From Actinomycetota bacterium (GTDB lineage: Bacteria > Actinomycetota > Actinomycetes > Nanopelagicales > Nanopelagicaceae): 64,000 nucleotides of DNA. Positions 31,387 through 41,064 of the stretch are shown here, piece by piece. A program made the translations under genes and the position numbers. Location: contig CANBRH010000001.1 of the NCBI GenBank assembly GCA_947371865.1, positions 1 through 64,000 on the forward strand, read 5' to 3'. Every line of letters starts with the position of its first letter. Position 1 is the first letter of the stretch. The notes beneath the pieces are model-generated. The model did no database searches and was not told the origin of the DNA. It saw nothing but the letters and a program-made list of their open reading frames with translations.

Positions 31387-34020
31387 ATATTGCATGATCC
31401 CACCGTGGCGGAAGTAATCTGCTTCGCCCGGTGTATCAATACGAACCTGCGCACTGAAACTCTTATCCCCTGCAGTCACTGTGACCTGCTTGGGAGTGGA
31501 ACCGTTATTGAGTTCGGTGACTCCAGTTATGGCAAAGACTTCATCACCCTTAAGACCTAGGGAGGACGCGCTATCGCCTGGCAAGAATTGCAAAGGTAGA
31601 ACGCCCATGCCAATCAAGTTGGAACGGTGGATGCGTTCAAAGGATTCAGCAATGACGGCTTTGACACCGAGAAGCGCGGTTCCTTTTGCTGCCCAGTCCC
31701 GCGAAGATCCCGAGCCATACTCTTTGCCTGCCAAGATAACTAGACCAACACCAGCGGCTTGGTATTGCATCGAAGCATCGTAAATCGTACTTTGAGAGTC
31801 ACCGTCGAGGAAATTGCGGGTGAACCCACCTTCGACGCCATCGAGTAATAAATTCTTGAGACGAATATTGGCAAAGGTGCCGCGAATCATGACCTCGTGA
31901 TTTCCACGGCGCGAACCATAGGAATTGAAGTCGATTCGCTCGATACCATGATCGGCCAAATATTTGCCCGCAGGTGAATCAGCTTTGATATTGCCAGCAG
32001 GTGAAATGTGGTCAGTCGTGACTGAGTCACCCAAGATCGCGAGGACTCTGGCGCCCGAAATATCACTGACTGGCTTTGGCTCTCGCGGCATACCTTCGAA
32101 ATACGGCGGCTTGCGAACGTACGTTGAATTGGCATCCCATTCAAAAGTCTTACCTGTCGGGGTATCCAGTGACTTCCAACGATGATCGCCATCAAATACA
32201 GTGGCGTAATCCTTGGTAAACATTTCGGAGGAAATGGCCGAACCAACTACTTTGCTGATTTCCTCGGTTGTTGGCCAAATATCGCGCAAGAAGACTGGGT
32301 TACCTTGGGTATCAGTACCTAGTGGATCGGCTTCAAAATCATGATCCATAGTGCCGGCAAGAGCATAAGCAACTACCAAAGGTGGCGATGCCAAGTAATT
32401 CATCTTGATATCGGGGCTGATGCGTCCTTCAAAATTTCGATTACCTGAAAGAACGGCGGTAACAGCCAAGTCATTTTCATTAATGGCTTTGCTGATTTCG
32501 ATGGGAAGCGGACCGGAGTTACCAATACAGGTAACGCAGCCATACCCCACCAAGTTGAATCCAAGCTGCTCCATGTAGGTGGTTAGCCCAGCACGATCGT
32601 AGTAATCGGTTACAACTTTGGACCCGGGAGCGAGAGTGGTCTTGACCCAAGGCTTGCTATGCAAACCCTTCTCAACCGCTTTTTTAGCGAGCAAAGCCGC
32701 GCCGATCATGACCGAAGGATTAGAGGTATTAGTACAGGATGTGATCGAAGCGATCACTACCGCGCCATTCTGCACCGAAGTCGGTTTGCCGTTAACGGAG
32801 ACAGGTATTGCCTCTCGAGCAGTCTTCTCCGAGAAATAAGTTGGTGAAATCTTTTCGTACGAGCCTTTTGCTGCAGATAAAGAGATGCGATCTTGTGGCC
32901 GCTTTGGTCCGGCGATCGAAGGTACAACCGTTGCTAGATCAAGCTCGAGTTTTTCAGAGAAGCGAGGCTCGTGATCTGGGTTGTGCCAGAGGCCAATCTT
33001 CTTTGCATACTTCTCGACAAGCTCGAGTTCGATTTCAGAACGGCCGGTCAGGGAAAGATACTTAAGTGTCTCTTCATCAATCGGGAAGATTGCGCATGTC
33101 GATCCGTATTCAGGTGACATATTTCCGATCGTGGCGCGATTAGCCATAGGAAGTGCCGAAACGCCTGGGCCATAAAATTCTACAAACTTGCCGACAACTC
33201 CGTGCTTGCGCAACATTTCTGTAATTGTCAGAACTAAGTCGGTGGCAGTTGTGCCAATCGGCATCTGACCGTTGAGTTTGAACCCGACTACTCGTGGAAT
33301 CAACATCGATACTGGCTGGCCCAGAAGAGCAGCTTCTGCTTCGATGCCACCGACTCCCCAACCGAGCACGCCAAGTCCGTTGACCATAGTGGTGTGCGAA
33401 TCGGTACCGACCACGGTATCCGGGTAGGCGCGAAGTTCGCCATCAACAACACGGGTCATGACTACGCGTGCGAGGTATTCAATATTTACTTGGTGAACAA
33501 TGCCAGTTCCGGGCGGAACGACTTTAAACTCATCGAAAGCGCCTTGGCCCCATCGAAGAAAGCGATAACGCTCGCGATTTCGTTGGTATTCAATATCAGT
33601 GTTCTCTTCAAAAGAAGTCTTTGTGCCGAACACATCAGCAATAACCGAGTGGTCAATCACGAGTTCTGCTGGAGCAAGTGGATTTACTTTTGTGGGGTCG
33701 CCACCTAGATCTGCAATTGCCTCGCGCATCGTAGCCAAGTCGACGATGCAGGGAACGCCAGTAAAATCCTGCATGATGACGCGGGCTGGCGTAAATTGAA
33801 TTTCAGTATCGGGTTCGGCATCTGGATTCCACGATGCCAATGCTTTGATCTGTTCAGCAGTGATATTGGCGCCATCTTCAGTGCGCAATAAATTTTCAAG
33901 TAGTACTTTGAGACTGAAGGGAAGAGTTGCTGATCCTTCAAGTCCTGAAATGTCGAATATTTCGTAGGCTTTTCCGCCGGAATTTAATGTGGTCTTTGAA
34001 TTGAAGGAATTTTTACTCAT
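31363..34020 (-). CDS. acn: Aconitate hydratase A
   Basis: 885 residues, the normal length of AcnA. The three [4Fe-4S] cysteines are in TSCTNTSNP and GYGCVTCIG. Substrate residues in [18 protein letters not shown] and the swivel-domain segment [17 protein letters not shown]. It interconverts citrate and isocitrate in the TCA cycle and could bind RNA when the cluster is lost. A possible -10 TAGAAT (complement of 34044-34049) lies upstream of ATG 34020. Its last six codons lie in a duplicated hairpin. Confidence 0.96.
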   Translation of the reverse strand: MSKNSFNSKTTLNSGGKAYEIFDISGLEGSATLPFSLKVLLENLLRTEDGANITAEQIKALASWNPDAEPDTEIQFTPARVIMQDFTGVPCIVDLATMREAIADLGGDPTKVNPLAPAELVIDHSVIADVFGTKTSFEENTDIEYQRNRERYRFLRWGQGAFDEFKVVPPGTGIVHQVNIEYLARVVMTRVVDGELRAYPDTVVGTDSHTTMVNGLGVLGWGVGGIEAEAALLGQPVSMLIPRVVGFKLNGQMPIGTTATDLVLTITEMLRKHGVVGKFVEFYGPGVSALPMANRATIGNMSPEYGSTCAIFPIDEETLKYLSLTGRSEIELELVEKYAKKIGLWHNPDHEPRFSEKLELDLATVVPSIAGPKRPQDRISLSAAKGSYEKISPTYFSEKTAREAIPVSVNGKPTSVQNGAVVIASITSCTNTSNPSVMIGAALLAKKAVEKGLHSKPWVKTTLAPGSKVVTDYYDRAGLTTYMEQLGFNLVGYGCVTCIGNSGPLPIEISKAINENDLAVTAVLSGNRNFEGRISPDIKMNYLASPPLVVAYALAGTMDHDFEADPLGTDTQGNPVFLRDIWPTTEEISKVVGSAISSEMFTKDYATVFDGDHRWKSLDTPTGKTFEWDANSTYVRKPPYFEGMPREPKPVSDISGARVLAILGDSVTTDHISPAGNIKADSPAGKYLADHGIERIDFNSYGSRRGNHEVMIRGTFANIRLKNLLLDGVEGGFTRNFLDGDSQSTIYDASMQYQAAGVGLVILAGKEYGSGSSRDWAAKGTALLGVKAVIAESFERIHRSNLIGMGVLPLQFLPGDSASSLGLKGDEVFAITGVTELNNGSTPKQVTVTAGDKSFSAQVRIDTPGEADYFRHGGIMQYVLRSLLK

Positions 34021-34066
34021 ATTTTCTCGTCATCCACCCTGTCATTCTAGAATTATTCATTCTTAA

Positions 34067-34084
34067 GGCTCTTTTGATAGAGCC
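34067..34084 (-). terminator. Weak hairpin after the RNA methyltransferase gene
   Basis: GGCTCT-TTTGAT-AGAGCC, 6 bp, lies 15 bases past the 3' end of the methyltransferase gene on the minus strand and upstream of acn. It lacks a good T-run, so termination is uncertain. Confidence 0.35.
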
Positions 34085-34098
34085 CATTCTAGTCCGAC

Positions 34099-35298
34099 TC
34101 AGTTTTTTCGACTAAATTTCACGACAGTTTCTACGTGCTGAGTCATAGGGAAGAGGTCAAATCCCACTATGTGGTCGATTTGATAGCCGCCATCTACCAA
34201 GAACTTGGCATCGCGTGCCAACGATGCCGGGTCGCATGAGACGTAGACGATCGTCCGAGGTTTAATCCTCAGAATCGACGTGACGACCATCTCACCTGCG
34301 CCGGTTCGGGGTGGATCTAGCAATATCGAGTCAACTTTCGAGATCTTTGGCAATTGGCTCTCGACTGTGCCGTTATGTATCACGACATTCTTGCGATCAG
34401 CGAAAATTTTCTCAGCGTCGGAAATTGCCTTGCGATCACTTTCAATCAAATGGACTTTTCCAGAACTTCCGACAATTCGTGCCAGCTCGGCGGTAAAAAG
34501 CCCAACCCCACCGTATAAGTCGCAAACGTGCTCACCGTATTGAAGATCCAGTTGATCTACGACTGCGCGCATCAATGTAGCTGGTGCATTGATATGACTC
34601 TGCCAAAAACTCTGTGGCGAGATGGTGTATTCGTGTGAGCCGACTTTTTCGACGAGTCGAGTTGGTCCAGAAATGGAACGCCCGCCACGAGCGACATTCA
34701 CTTGGCCGGTGCTGGAAACTGCCACTTCCAGACGTTGATCCCCGCCCCATTTTCGAGAAGCTAATGAAGCAATATTCATTTCTGGGACGGCAATAAGGCA
34801 ATCTTCAATTTCTACTACCTCATTACTTCGTGAACCGAAGAGACCAATTTTCCCAACTGGTGAGACCGCAAAATCCATACGAGTTCGCCATTCCAGACCA
34901 CTCTCCGGGGAAACGCCAACAACGGATACTTCGAGATCAATTTTTGCCAATCGGGAAAATTGTTCGCGAATAATCTCAGCTTTCAAGGTTCGCTGATGCG
35001 CAACGTCAATGTGCTGGAAGTCGCAGCCACCACAGCCACCGGATCCCGAGTAAGGACACGGCGCAACAACTCGATGAACCGAGGGCTGGAGAATCTCAAT
35101 GGCATCTCCTCGGCAAATCTTGGAGGTTACTTGGGTGATCAGAACTTTTGCGGACTCTCCCGAGAGGGCATGGCGGACGAAGATCACCCTGCCTTCGTGG
35201 CGAGCGATGAAGTGACCGCCATGGGCGACTGGGCCAATTTCTAGCGTCAAAATTTGGCCAACTTCTAGAGTCGAAACGGGGGTCTGCTCTTCATTCAT
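34099..35298 (-). CDS. TrmA/RlmD-type RNA m5U methyltransferase
   Basis: 399 residues. N-terminal TRAM domain (about 1-65). [4Fe-4S] cysteines in CPYSGSGGCGGCDFQH. SAM domain with VCDLYGGVGLFTAELA, motif IV LLDPPRTGAGE and catalytic Cys in VYVSCDPASLARD. The C-terminal Glu of the active site is expected near HVETVVKFSR. Modifies uridine in 23S rRNA or tRNA; which site is not decidable here. Leaderless promoter: TAGGCT (complement of 35306-35311) ends 7 bases before ATG 35298. Confidence 0.9.
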   Translation of the reverse strand: MNEEQTPVSTLEVGQILTLEIGPVAHGGHFIARHEGRVIFVRHALSGESAKVLITQVTSKICRGDAIEILQPSVHRVVAPCPYSGSGGCGGCDFQHIDVAHQRTLKAEIIREQFSRLAKIDLEVSVVGVSPESGLEWRTRMDFAVSPVGKIGLFGSRSNEVVEIEDCLIAVPEMNIASLASRKWGGDQRLEVAVSSTGQVNVARGGRSISGPTRLVEKVGSHEYTISPQSFWQSHINAPATLMRAVVDQLDLQYGEHVCDLYGGVGLFTAELARIVGSSGKVHLIESDRKAISDAEKIFADRKNVVIHNGTVESQLPKISKVDSILLDPPRTGAGEMVVTSILRIKPRTIVYVSCDPASLARDAKFLVDGGYQIDHIVGFDLFPMTQHVETVVKFSRKN

Positions 35299-35330
35299 AG
35301 TGCAGAGCCTAAGGGTGTAAGTTCTCTCCC
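35299..35330. promoter_or_regulatory. 32-bp divergent leaderless promoter
   Basis: The whole space between the methyltransferase ATG (35298) and the ceoB GTG (35331) is 32 bases. It holds two -10 hexamers: TAGGCT on the minus strand (complement of 35306-35311) and TAAGTT on the plus strand (35318-35323), each ending 7 bases before its start codon. Each -35 must lie in or near the opposite coding region, so the two promoters should interfere. Confidence 0.6.
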
Positions 35331-35993
35331 GTGCACGTAGTCATCATGGGTTGCGGTCGAGTTGGCTCGGGTCTTGCTAAAGACCTTGAAGCTGCGGGCC
35401 ACACAGTCGCAGTAATCGACCAAAATCGCGAGGCATTTAGACGCCTGGGCGCCGACTTCAATGGTCGCACCGTCGCAGGTGTGGGCTTTGATCGGGATAC
35501 TTTGTTAGAAGCAGGTATCGAACATGCTGATGCTTTCGCAGCAGTTTCAAATGGCGATAATTCAAATATCTTGGCCGCTCGAGTGGCCCGTGAAACTTAT
35601 GGCGTAGCCAATGTTGTGGCTCGTATTTACGATCCCGCCAGAGCCGAAATTTACCAGCGCTTAGGCATCCCGACCGTGGCCACGGTTCTCTGGACTACAG
35701 ATCAAATTATGCGCCGCCTAGCTCCGGAAGGTTCGCGTTCTGAATGGCGTGATGCCAGCGGAACGATTCAGTTGTGCGAAGTCCATTTACATGCTGGCTG
35801 GTTCGGTAACCCTGCTCACCTGATTGAGACATCAACCAAAGCCCGGGTCGCTTTCATCACCAGACTCGGCGAAGGCCTCGTTCCCAATGAACATACCGTT
35901 CTTCAAGAGGGCGACCTGGTTCACGTCATGGTTGCCGAGAGCGAAATTGCTCAAGTCGAACTCGCACTCTCTAAATCTCCCGAGGAGATCTAA
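35331..35993 (+). CDS. TrkA-family potassium-uptake regulator CeoB-like
   Basis: 220 residues: RCK_N domain at about 1-125 (VVIMGCGRVGSGLAKDLEAAGH, an NAD(H)-binding loop, with Asp in VAVIDQNRE) and an RCK_C domain (about 140-215). It forms the cytoplasmic nucleotide-gated ring of Trk/Ktr potassium transporters. Stop and start of the next gene overlap (ATG at 35993 inside TAATG). GTG start 35331 is leaderless. The membrane transporter subunit is not adjacent. Confidence 0.92.
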   Translation: MHVVIMGCGRVGSGLAKDLEAAGHTVAVIDQNREAFRRLGADFNGRTVAGVGFDRDTLLEAGIEHADAFAAVSNGDNSNILAARVARETYGVANVVARIYDPARAEIYQRLGIPTVATVLWTTDQIMRRLAPEGSRSEWRDASGTIQLCEVHLHAGWFGNPAHLIETSTKARVAFITRLGEGLVPNEHTVLQEGDLVHVMVAESEIAQVELALSKSPEEI

Positions 35994-36649
35994 TGCGCAT
36001 TGCTATCGCCGGAGCCGGAAATGTAGGACGCGCTATTGCTCGCGAACTCATTGAGAATGGCCACCATGTACTTCTTATTGATCGCGATCCCAAGGCTCTT
36101 AAAATGGAGAGCGTCCCTAGCGCCGAATGGTTGATGGCCGACGCTTGCGAAATAACGGCATTGGATAATGCAAAACTCGACACCTGCCAAGTCATGATCG
36201 CCGCGACCGGAGATGACAAAGTTAACCTTGTGGCCTCTCTTCTAGCCAAGAGCGAGTACGGAGTTCCACGTGTTGTTGCGCGCGTTAATCATCCAAAGAA
36301 TGAATGGTTATTTGATAACTCATGGGGCGTTGACGTCGCGGTGTCGACACCACGCATCATCTCTGCCTTGGTTGAGGAAGCCGTCAGCGTCGGCGATGTT
36401 GTCAGACTCTTTTCGATTAGAAAAGGTGAGGCTAATCTCGTTGAGATCACTCTCCCCGACATGGCGCCAGTCGTTGGCCGTACGGTTCAAGAAATCCCAT
36501 TACCTGAAGGCGCATCACTTGCTGCGATTGTTCGAGACGGTCGCGTGATTTCTCCACAACAGCACGACATGTTTGCCGCCGGCGACGAACTTCTATTCGT
36601 TGCCACCTCTGATGCCGAAGATAAGTTAAAGGCCTGCTTTATTAGCTAA
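35993..36649 (+). CDS. TrkA-family potassium-uptake regulator CeoC-like
   Basis: 218 residues with the same two-domain plan: RCK_N (IAIAGAGNVGRAIARELIENGH, VLLIDRD) and RCK_C (about 140-215, VGRTVQEIPLPEGASLAAI). Paralogue of the preceding gene; the pair mimics the two halves of E. coli TrkA and likely co-assembles. Translation is coupled through a TAATG overlap. Its stop overlaps that of convergent DUF3159 by 8 bases. Confidence 0.92.
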   Translation: MRIAIAGAGNVGRAIARELIENGHHVLLIDRDPKALKMESVPSAEWLMADACEITALDNAKLDTCQVMIAATGDDKVNLVASLLAKSEYGVPRVVARVNHPKNEWLFDNSWGVDVAVSTPRIISALVEEAVSVGDVVRLFSIRKGEANLVEITLPDMAPVVGRTVQEIPLPEGASLAAIVRDGRVISPQQHDMFAAGDELLFVATSDAEDKLKACFIS

Positions 36650-37277
36650 CTTCTGGCTCTTCTATTTTTGTTGTCGGAATTTTTCGTAATATCAGCCAGG
36701 TGCCCCAGCCAGCCGCAATAAAGAGTGGATAACCCATGGCCAAACGTGCCGTACCCAAGGCGGTGATATTTCCAGTCTTGTAGAGCGGATATTGCACGAT
36801 CAATCGTGATACAAAAAGCCCCACCCAGAGCCATCCAGCCCGAACATATGCTCGCTTACGTGGGAGATCTTTGCGCCACAGGAGATTCTCGCCAAGAAGC
36901 GGTCCCAACATCAGCCCCAGCAGCGGCCACCCCGCCAAATTGAGCACCGAATAAAGTGCGGCATATACGGCATTGGTAATCAGCCCCGGCAAGTAAAAAT
37001 CTGCCGCTTTGCCAGTGTGCCTAGATAGCAAGGCACAGATCGCAATGCCCACGAGACCGGAAATTGCATGTTGCAGCGTTTCGCGCTTAACCAACCGAAG
37101 CAGAGTTAAGACGGCAGAGAGAATTAGTGCCGACACCAATGCATCATTGAGATTATGCGAGAGGTTGAAGGTAATGAGAAAGAGGAGACTGGGAAGTCCA
37201 GAGTCGATGAGCCCACGTGTCCCGCCTAGGGCACCGATAATTTTTGCTTTATCTGCTTCGTGTCCTTCGTAACTCAC
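36642..37277 (-). CDS. DUF3159 membrane protein
   Basis: 211 residues with about six membrane segments. The DUF3159 pattern is clear: ALGGTRGLIDSGLPSLLFLI near the N-terminus, a middle segment AALYSVLNLAGWPLLGLMLGP, and a C-terminal TARLAMGYPLFIAAGW. Function unknown; usually near dut and the Trk regulators in actinobacteria. GTG start overlaps the dut stop (GTGA, 37274-37277). Confidence 0.88.
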   Translation of the reverse strand: MSYEGHEADKAKIIGALGGTRGLIDSGLPSLLFLITFNLSHNLNDALVSALILSAVLTLLRLVKRETLQHAISGLVGIAICALLSRHTGKAADFYLPGLITNAVYAALYSVLNLAGWPLLGLMLGPLLGENLLWRKDLPRKRAYVRAGWLWVGLFVSRLIVQYPLYKTGNITALGTARLAMGYPLFIAAGWGTWLILRKIPTTKIEEPEVS

Positions 37278-37714
37278 ACACTTCTCCCCGTCGAGCCAAA
37301 GCCACCAAGACCACGTTCGGAACCAGGCAGATATTCCACTTCAACAAAATCGGCGCGCTCAACTTTTTGAATCACCAATTGTGCGATTCGATCACCTTTG
37401 TGGAACGTTATTGCTTCCGAGGGATCGTGATTTATTAAAATGATTTGTAGCTCTCCACGAAACCCAGCATCTACTGTTCCGGGCGTATTAACCATGGAGA
37501 CGCCGTGTTTAATGGCCAAACCAGATCGCGGATGAACAAAAGCGGCATAACCATCTGGAAGTGCAATCGATAAACCAGTAGGAACGAGTGCGCGCTCTCC
37601 CGGTTGGAGGGTTATTTCCACTCGCGAGGTGAGATCTGCGCCGGCATCCCCGCCTTTTGCATAAAAAGGTAGTGGAACTGATTCATCCGATCGGGTAATG
37701 AGAACTTGCACCAT
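37274..37714 (-). CDS. dut: Deoxyuridine 5'-triphosphate nucleotidohydrolase
   Basis: 146 residues, normal trimeric dUTPase. All five motifs are visible: GGDAGADL (1), HPRSGLAIKHG (2), NTPGTVDAGFRGELQIIL (3), KGDRIAQLVIQKV (4) and the C-terminal GLGGFGSTGR (5). It hydrolyses dUTP to dUMP and PPi. ATG 37714 overlaps the thioesterase stop (TAATG). The longer open frame upstream is noise in the thioesterase gene. DUF3710 and an OB-fold gene, usual next neighbours, are missing. Confidence 0.96.
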   Translation of the reverse strand: MVQVLITRSDESVPLPFYAKGGDAGADLTSRVEITLQPGERALVPTGLSIALPDGYAAFVHPRSGLAIKHGVSMVNTPGTVDAGFRGELQIILINHDPSEAITFHKGDRIAQLVIQKVERADFVEVEYLPGSERGLGGFGSTGRSV

Positions 37715-38298
37715 TACGGATTGATTTCGAAGTCGGGATCGACAAAGGCCAGGAGTTCGGGATGAGCAGTCACATGCGCCAAGTATTCTTTCGGAGCATT
37801 TTCCATAAAGTGTTTCATGGGCACGATGACAAAAAGCGCGGCTGCTCGAACAGCAATGGGGCCGTCGGGAGCGTTCAAACGACCTACTGCTGCGGTGTAG
37901 ACCTTTCGATTGACCTGGCCAGTGATCTCTGCCGATATATGCAACGTTGAGCCCATAGGTACAGGCAGAATAAAATCGGTTTCCAGACGCGCAGTAACAG
38001 CTGGTGAACGAATCAGCCACATTAATTTTCCTAGCGCTTCATCAAATGCCAACGAAAGTAGACCACCGTGGGCAAGTCCTGGGGCGCCTTGATGGTTTTC
38101 AGTGACTGTAAATACGGCGGTGAGATTTTGACCTTCGCCCGCGTGTGCCACAAGATGCAAGCCAGTTGGATGTAAGTCACCACAACCAAAACAGTGACCA
38201 AAGTGGGAAGGGATCTTTGAACCAGGCAAGGGCGCCTTAGCATGGCGCGGAGGAATCTCTGAACCTTCAGGTGCGATCGTACTTGGCACTCGTGACAT
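37714..38298 (-). CDS. PaaI-like hotdog-fold thioesterase
   Basis: 194 residues. A Cys pair region (HCFGCGDLHPTGL) precedes the hotdog core: APGLAHGGLLSLAFDEALGK, with the conserved HGG and Glu/Asp of the active site, then RLETDFILPVPMGSTLHI. Hydrolyses acyl- or aryl-CoA thioesters; substrate unknown. Leaderless promoter: TACCCT (complement of 38305-38310) ends 6 bases before ATG 38298. Translationally coupled to dut. Confidence 0.85.
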   Translation of the reverse strand: MSRVPSTIAPEGSEIPPRHAKAPLPGSKIPSHFGHCFGCGDLHPTGLHLVAHAGEGQNLTAVFTVTENHQGAPGLAHGGLLSLAFDEALGKLMWLIRSPAVTARLETDFILPVPMGSTLHISAEITGQVNRKVYTAAVGRLNAPDGPIAVRAAALFVIVPMKHFMENAPKEYLAHVTAHPELLAFVDPDFEINP

Positions 38299-38343
38299 GC
38301 TCTAAGGGTAATACTTCAATGGCTTTTCAAGTAACTTAAGCCC

Positions 38344-38787
38344 GTGGCACTCCCCCGGTATGACGAGAAGATCCGTTGGCCGCTCTGGCTATGGTTCTTT
38401 TTCGCCTTTCTTCTTGGTTCGCTCTCGTTGGCCGTATGGGCTGCATTAGGTACCACACCGGCAACGGAGGTCTCACTTGTTGAGTTGGCGCTGCTCATCG
38501 TTTTTTATATCAAGAGCGCGCTCATCCTTCGCGTCAATGATGGCTGGCTCTTTGCAGGTAGAGCGAAAATTGAAACCAGATTTATTGCGAACGTGATCGA
38601 GCTTGACGGTGCCGAACTTCGCACAGTTCGTGGACCTCATGCTGATCCAGCAAGTTTTTTAGCTATTAGATTCTGGGTAACCAAAGGGCTAAAACTTGAG
38701 ATTGATGATCCGAGAGATAGTACGCCCTACTGGCTGATTAGTACTCGCCACCCAGAGAAGATGGCATCAGCCCTGAGGCAGTCCTAA
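38344..38787 (+). CDS. DUF3093 membrane protein
   Basis: 147 residues. Two adjacent membrane segments (WPLWLWFFFAFLLGSLSLAVW and VELALLIVFYIKSALIL), then a cytoplasmic PH-like beta domain ending DSTPYWLISTRHPEKMASAL, the DUF3093 hallmark. Function unknown. Leaderless promoter: TAACTT (38332-38337) ends 6 bases before GTG 38344. Convergent with DUF4193; both usually lie next to dut in actinobacteria. Confidence 0.88.
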   Translation: MALPRYDEKIRWPLWLWFFFAFLLGSLSLAVWAALGTTPATEVSLVELALLIVFYIKSALILRVNDGWLFAGRAKIETRFIANVIELDGAELRTVRGPHADPASFLAIRFWVTKGLKLEIDDPRDSTPYWLISTRHPEKMASALRQS

Positions 38788-38797
38788 AAAAATTAAA

Positions 38798-39094
38798 CTA
38801 GTCGCAATCTTTACAGACCGCTTTTGCACCTTCGCCACGTGATAGTTGAGTGACATGATGAACCAAGAAGCAGCGCGAACACGTGAACTCATCATTTTGT
38901 TTTGGAACGACTCGAACCGTGAGTTCTTCGCCCGAAAGATCTGCTCCCGGAAGTTCTAGATTTTCGGCGGCATCTTCTTCATCGATATCAACTTGACCTG
39001 ATTGCGCGTCAGCGCGACGTGCTTTGAGTTCTTCTAACGATTCCTCATGTAATTCTTCATCAGTTTTTCTGGGGGTGTCGTAATCGGTAGCCAT
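38798..39094 (-). CDS. DUF4193 small zinc-ribbon-like protein
   Basis: 98 residues. Acidic N-terminal half with DEEDAAENLELPGADLSGEE, then a C-terminal C-x2-C...C-x2-C ribbon (CSRCFLVHH...AVCKDCD). Conserved in actinobacteria near dut; function unknown. Shine-Dalgarno GAGGAGGTG just before ATG 39094. The following 208 bases to the desaturase gene hold no gene that I can support. Confidence 0.88.
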   Translation of the reverse strand: MATDYDTPRKTDEELHEESLEELKARRADAQSGQVDIDEEDAAENLELPGADLSGEELTVRVVPKQNDEFTCSRCFLVHHVTQLSRGEGAKAVCKDCD

Positions 39095-39302
39095 GGCACC
39101 TCCTCTAAAAATAGTTAAAACTAGGTTTACAACTGAGTTCGAGATCGGCTCGGACTCTGCGGCGTAGAAAACCTTGCGTCGGGGCGGATACTCCCCTAAA
39201 AGGCTCGCATCTGCCTAATTAACGTTCGGCGTGTCGGGATTATTCCCCATATCGTGACGCTGAAGCGGGGGCTAGGGTCAAAATCTGCTGTGAATTAGCC
39301 CT

Positions 39303-40271
39303 CTAGGGCTGAAGTCGAATCGGTTCTTGACCTCGGGCGACAAGGCGTTCGAAGTGCGAATCTCGCTTCTCGGTGAATTGGGAGACATCTGCTGCTGCCT
39401 GTTCCAGCCAAAGAGCTAATTCGTCTCGAGCTGCCTGACCATCACCGGAAAGAGTTTCTAGGCCGAAGATATTCCAAGCACGCAAAACCGGATTAACAAC
39501 GTCTTCTAAATGAAGTTGCAGGTCATAAATACCGGCCAGGGCAATCTGAACAGATTTACGCCCCCAACCGGGCATCCCTGCACCCGGCATCTGAAAATTG
39601 GTAACAACATCAGTAATTGCTCGCATCGCCGCATTTGGTTCAAGTTCTAGAGCCGCGCCCAGCAGGTTGCGATAAAAGAGCATGTGTAAGTTCTCATCCA
39701 GAGCCACCCGCGCCAACATTCCTTCGCAGATGGGATCGTTGGAAATCTTGCCAGTATTGCGATGAGAAATACGCGTAGCCAACTCTTGGAACGTTACGTA
39801 GGAAACGGTATGCAACATATCGGTTTCGTACGGAGTCTCGTATCCAACCTGCATGTGGGCCATGCGCAGATCCTCTAATTCATTCGGATTTACACCGCGC
39901 GTAGCCATCAAGTAATCGCGGAGAACGATGCTGTGACGAGCTTCTTCCGCTGTCCAGCGATTGATCCATGAATTCCAGGCGCCGTCACGAGCCATGGAGA
40001 GGGCGATCTCGGTGTGATAACTCGGCAAGTTATCTTCAGTCAACAAATTTAGAATAAGTGAGTCTTGAGCAATAGAAGTAAGTTTAGAATCCTTGGCCTC
40101 CCAAGCATCACCGTTGAGTGGACCGGGAAAATTGCGGCCTTCGCTCCATGGAACGTACTCGTGGGGATACCAATCCTTGGTGGTGTTGAGGTGGCGATCA
40201 AACTCCACGGCAACAACTGGTTCAAGATCTCGAATGAGTCGAGATTGAACTGCCTTAGCGGCTTCTGACAT
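39303..40271 (-). CDS. Acyl-ACP desaturase (diiron, soluble type)
   Basis: 322 residues from ATG 40271 (GGAG 5 bases upstream; a GTG at 40298 is less likely). The ferritin-like four-helix diiron motifs are EEARH and DENLH (E-x2-H twice), with the other ligands in LTEDNLPSY and TFQELATR. It introduces a cis double bond into acyl-ACP or acyl-CoA with ferredoxin and O2, as in mycobacterial DesA proteins. It stands where rplS normally follows trmD. The product would adjust membrane fluidity with the PlsC enzymes. Confidence 0.92.
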   Translation of the reverse strand: MSEAAKAVQSRLIRDLEPVVAVEFDRHLNTTKDWYPHEYVPWSEGRNFPGPLNGDAWEAKDSKLTSIAQDSLILNLLTEDNLPSYHTEIALSMARDGAWNSWINRWTAEEARHSIVLRDYLMATRGVNPNELEDLRMAHMQVGYETPYETDMLHTVSYVTFQELATRISHRNTGKISNDPICEGMLARVALDENLHMLFYRNLLGAALELEPNAAMRAITDVVTNFQMPGAGMPGWGRKSVQIALAGIYDLQLHLEDVVNPVLRAWNIFGLETLSGDGQAARDELALWLEQAAADVSQFTEKRDSHFERLVARGQEPIRLQP

Positions 40272-40332
40272 TAATACTCCGATTTCATCTTCTTGCACTT
40301 ACTAGGCGCACACGGTACCTCACGAGCGGGTA

Positions 40333-41064
40333 TTACTCGCGAGTTTTGGGACGAATTTGCTCTGTGCGTGAGATCGCTTGCTCGCGGCGCCACGTGGCTA
40401 TAAGGCCATGGTTGCCCGATGTAAGGATCGCAGGAACTGACAGACCCCGCCATTTCGAAGGTTTGGTGTAGATGGGATATTCCAAGAGCACCTCATCTTG
40501 GGCATCTGCGGCGATGGAGTGGGATTCCTCGGCCAGTGATTCGGGGTTGCCAATAACCCCAGGAACTAAGCGCACGATGGCTTCAATCATCACCAAGGCT
40601 GCCGCTTCCCCACCATTGAGTACGTAGTTTCCGATCGAGACTTCGCGAACGCGAAATTCTGGTCGAGTTCGATAATGGTCGGTTACGCGTTGATCTATGC
40701 CTTCATAACGGCCACAGGCAAAAATGAGATGTTCGGATAAGGAGAGTTCTTGAGCCATGGATTGCGAAAATAATTCCCCGGCCGGAGTCAGAATGATCAA
40801 TTCATGAACGGCAGCACTGGTGGCGTTGGAGATGGAGTCGATGGCATCGCCCCATACGGTTGGCATCATCACCATTCCCGCGCCTCCGCCATACGGAGTG
40901 TCATCGACGGTTCGGTGCGCATCCGATGTGAAATCTCGAAGATCGTTGGCGGTGATCTCAACTAATCCAGATTGACCAGCCTTTCCAATAAGGGACTGAG
41001 CAAGTGGCATTACAACGTAATCCGGAAAAATGGTTACTACATCGATTTTCAATTTATTCACCAT
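40333..41064 (-). CDS. trmD: tRNA (guanine-N1)-methyltransferase
   Basis: 243 residues of the SPOUT knot family: [26 protein letters not shown] and the trefoil-knot [20 protein letters not shown]. It makes m1G37 in tRNAs and so keeps the reading frame. Overlaps the rimM 3' end by 11 bases and belongs to the rpsP-khpA-rimM-trmD operon. Confidence 0.96.
   Translation of the reverse strand: MVNKLKIDVVTIFPDYVVMPLAQSLIGKAGQSGLVEITANDLRDFTSDAHRTVDDTPYGGGAGMVMMPTVWGDAIDSISNATSAAVHELIILTPAGELFSQSMAQELSLSEHLIFACGRYEGIDQRVTDHYRTRPEFRVREVSIGNYVLNGGEAAALVMIEAIVRLVPGVIGNPESLAEESHSIAADAQDEVLLEYPIYTKPSKWRGLSVPAILTSGNHGLIATWRREQAISRTEQIRPKTRE

Noticed and set aside
31363..31390. Frameshift or truncation at the acn C-terminus because of the duplicated hairpin
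   Set aside because: The frame is complete with a normal length of 885 residues; the duplicated copy lies after the stop.
39095..39302. Possible small RNA or gene between DUF4193 and the desaturase
   Set aside because: A few short GC stems, but no convincing hairpin-plus-T-run, promoter or coding frame.
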